This document shows positions 6,006-6,350 of a DNA stretch of 6,350 bases, one piece after another. The notes beneath the pieces were generated by a model, which was given only the letters and a program-made list of their open reading frames with translations, did no database searches and was not told the DNA's origin. Location of the stretch: contig NZ_JAIQUM010000142.1 in assembly GCF_020075705.1 (NCBI RefSeq), positions 1 through 6,350 of the forward strand, in the 5' to 3' direction. The stretch's first letter is position 1, and every line of letters begins with the position of its first letter. This DNA comes from Metabacillus rhizolycopersici (GTDB lineage: Bacteria > Bacillota > Bacilli > Bacillales > Bacillaceae). The position numbers and the translations under genes were made by a program.

Positions 6006-6163
6006 ATGGTTATCGGATTAATTGTCTTGGGATTATTCTATTAATTTTAGGAATTTTAACACCTATTGGTTCTGGAACAATTTTTTTGATCTCTATCATT
6101 CTGTTTGTTATAGGAGTCGTGCTCTCATCTAAAAAAAGAAGGGTATCAAACACTGATTATTAA
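6006..6163 (+). pseudogene. Small two-helix membrane protein gene with an apparent one-base frameshift
   Basis: An excellent ribosome binding site (AAGGAGG, seven-base gap) precedes ATG at 6006. As written, the frame ends after 12 residues (MVIGLIVLGLFY, TAA at 6042-6044). The frame one base over is open to TAA at 6161-6163. It encodes a hydrophobic helix continuing the first (GIILLILGILTPIG), a second helix (TIFLISIILFVIGVVL) and a basic tail (SSKKRR). Adding one G to the GGG run at 6029-6031 joins the two into a smooth 52-residue protein with two membrane helices, similar in style to small hydrophobic proteins such as DUF6131-type. So this is probably a single-base deletion in a G run: a real inactivating mutation, a phase-variable site or a sequencing error. 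No canonical slippery heptamer supports programmed frameshifting. A terminator follows. Function unknown. Confidence 0.7.
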
Positions 6164-6186
6164 GCTACCGGGTGCTTGAGTTTAAT

Positions 6187-6215
6187 AAAGAGTCGTAGCT
6201 TCGGCTCTTTTTCTT
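6187..6215 (+). terminator. Rho-independent terminator after the small membrane gene
   Basis: AAAGAGTC (6187-6194) pairs with GGCTCTTT (6203-6210), 8 bp with one G-U pair. The loop GTAGCTTC can alternatively close as a UUCG tetraloop. A T run follows. Confidence 0.85.
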
Positions 6216-6237
6216 GTTCCACTAAACCAGCCAATAG

Positions 6238-6283
6238 TTGTCAACATTTTTCAATAAAAATATTAAAAATATCATGTTATACT
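6238..6283 (+). promoter_or_regulatory. Sigma-A-like promoter(s) reading out of the right edge
   Basis: TTGTCA (6238-6243), exactly 17 bases, then TATTAA (6261-6266). A second, extended -10 (TG at 6275-6276, TATACT at 6278-6283) lies just downstream without a good -35. Either could drive a gene beyond the window. No start codon with a ribosome binding site is seen before the edge. Confidence 0.5.
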
Positions 6284-6286
6284 AAA

Positions 6287-6346
6287 TTGGTGCATGCCAA
6301 ATAACCTTCCAAATACTACGTTTGGAAAGTTTTGGTTCACTTGGTT
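6287..6346. repeat. Cluster of TTGG/CCAA inverted and direct repeats downstream of the promoter
   Basis: A TTGG-TGCATG-CCAA hairpin (6287-6300) is followed by a perfect 7-bp inverted repeat TTCCAAA/TTTGGAA (6307-6313 and 6321-6327). Further TTGG repeats start at 6322, 6332 and 6341, about one helical turn apart. This arrangement suggests an operator or structured leader, but no regulator is identified. Confidence 0.4.
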
Positions 6347-6350
6347 AAAA

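Noticed and set aside
5824..6006. Minus-strand 60-codon open frame opposite the deacetylase end
   Set aside because: It overlaps the deacetylase C-terminus and terminator in antisense and has no similarity.

Overview
The window looks like low-GC Firmicutes DNA, most likely from a Bacillus-type member of the Bacillaceae. The evidence is the AT-rich intergenic DNA, strong AGGAGG-type ribosome binding sites, hairpin-plus-T-run terminators, a sigma-B-type promoter, and proteins that resemble Bacillus families. No RNA gene, CRISPR array or complete insertion sequence was recognised.

Left part (1-1920, minus strand): a two-gene phage-type DNA replication module. A DnaD-domain replication protein with an N-terminal winged-helix-like region is followed, with a one-base TAGTG stop/start overlap, by a DnaB-family replicative helicase that runs off the left edge. 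This pairing is usual in Bacillus prophages and related mobile elements, so this end is probably part of a prophage or element (inference). The 390-bp gap at 1921-2310 separates it from unrelated, oppositely oriented genes. It holds a 17/19 inverted repeat and a few weaker inverted repeats, and may include the element boundary.

Middle (2311-3772, plus strand): one membrane sensor histidine kinase of the Spo0B/GHKL type with an extracellular Cache-like domain. It has its own terminator, and no response regulator lies beside it. Between this terminator and the next convergent one sits a small REP-like palindrome.

Right-middle (3840-4848, minus strand): a likely two-gene unit encoding a tandem-CBS protein (YhcV-like) and an MTH1187/UPF0045-family thiamine-binding-type protein. 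A good match to a sigma-B promoter lies in front, and a terminator lies behind that converges on the kinase terminator. The pair is therefore probably part of the general stress response (inference).

Right end (5147-6350, plus strand): a secreted NodB-family polysaccharide deacetylase with its own terminator. It is followed by a tiny two-helix membrane protein gene that appears broken by a single-base deletion in a G run and has its own terminator. A sigma-A-like promoter with downstream inverted and direct repeats then points out of the window.

Nothing here clearly amounts to an undescribed system. The points most worth a second look are the frameshifted small membrane gene, the orphan kinase, the sigma-B-driven CBS/thiamine-binding pair, and the repeat-bearing junction next to the phage replication module.
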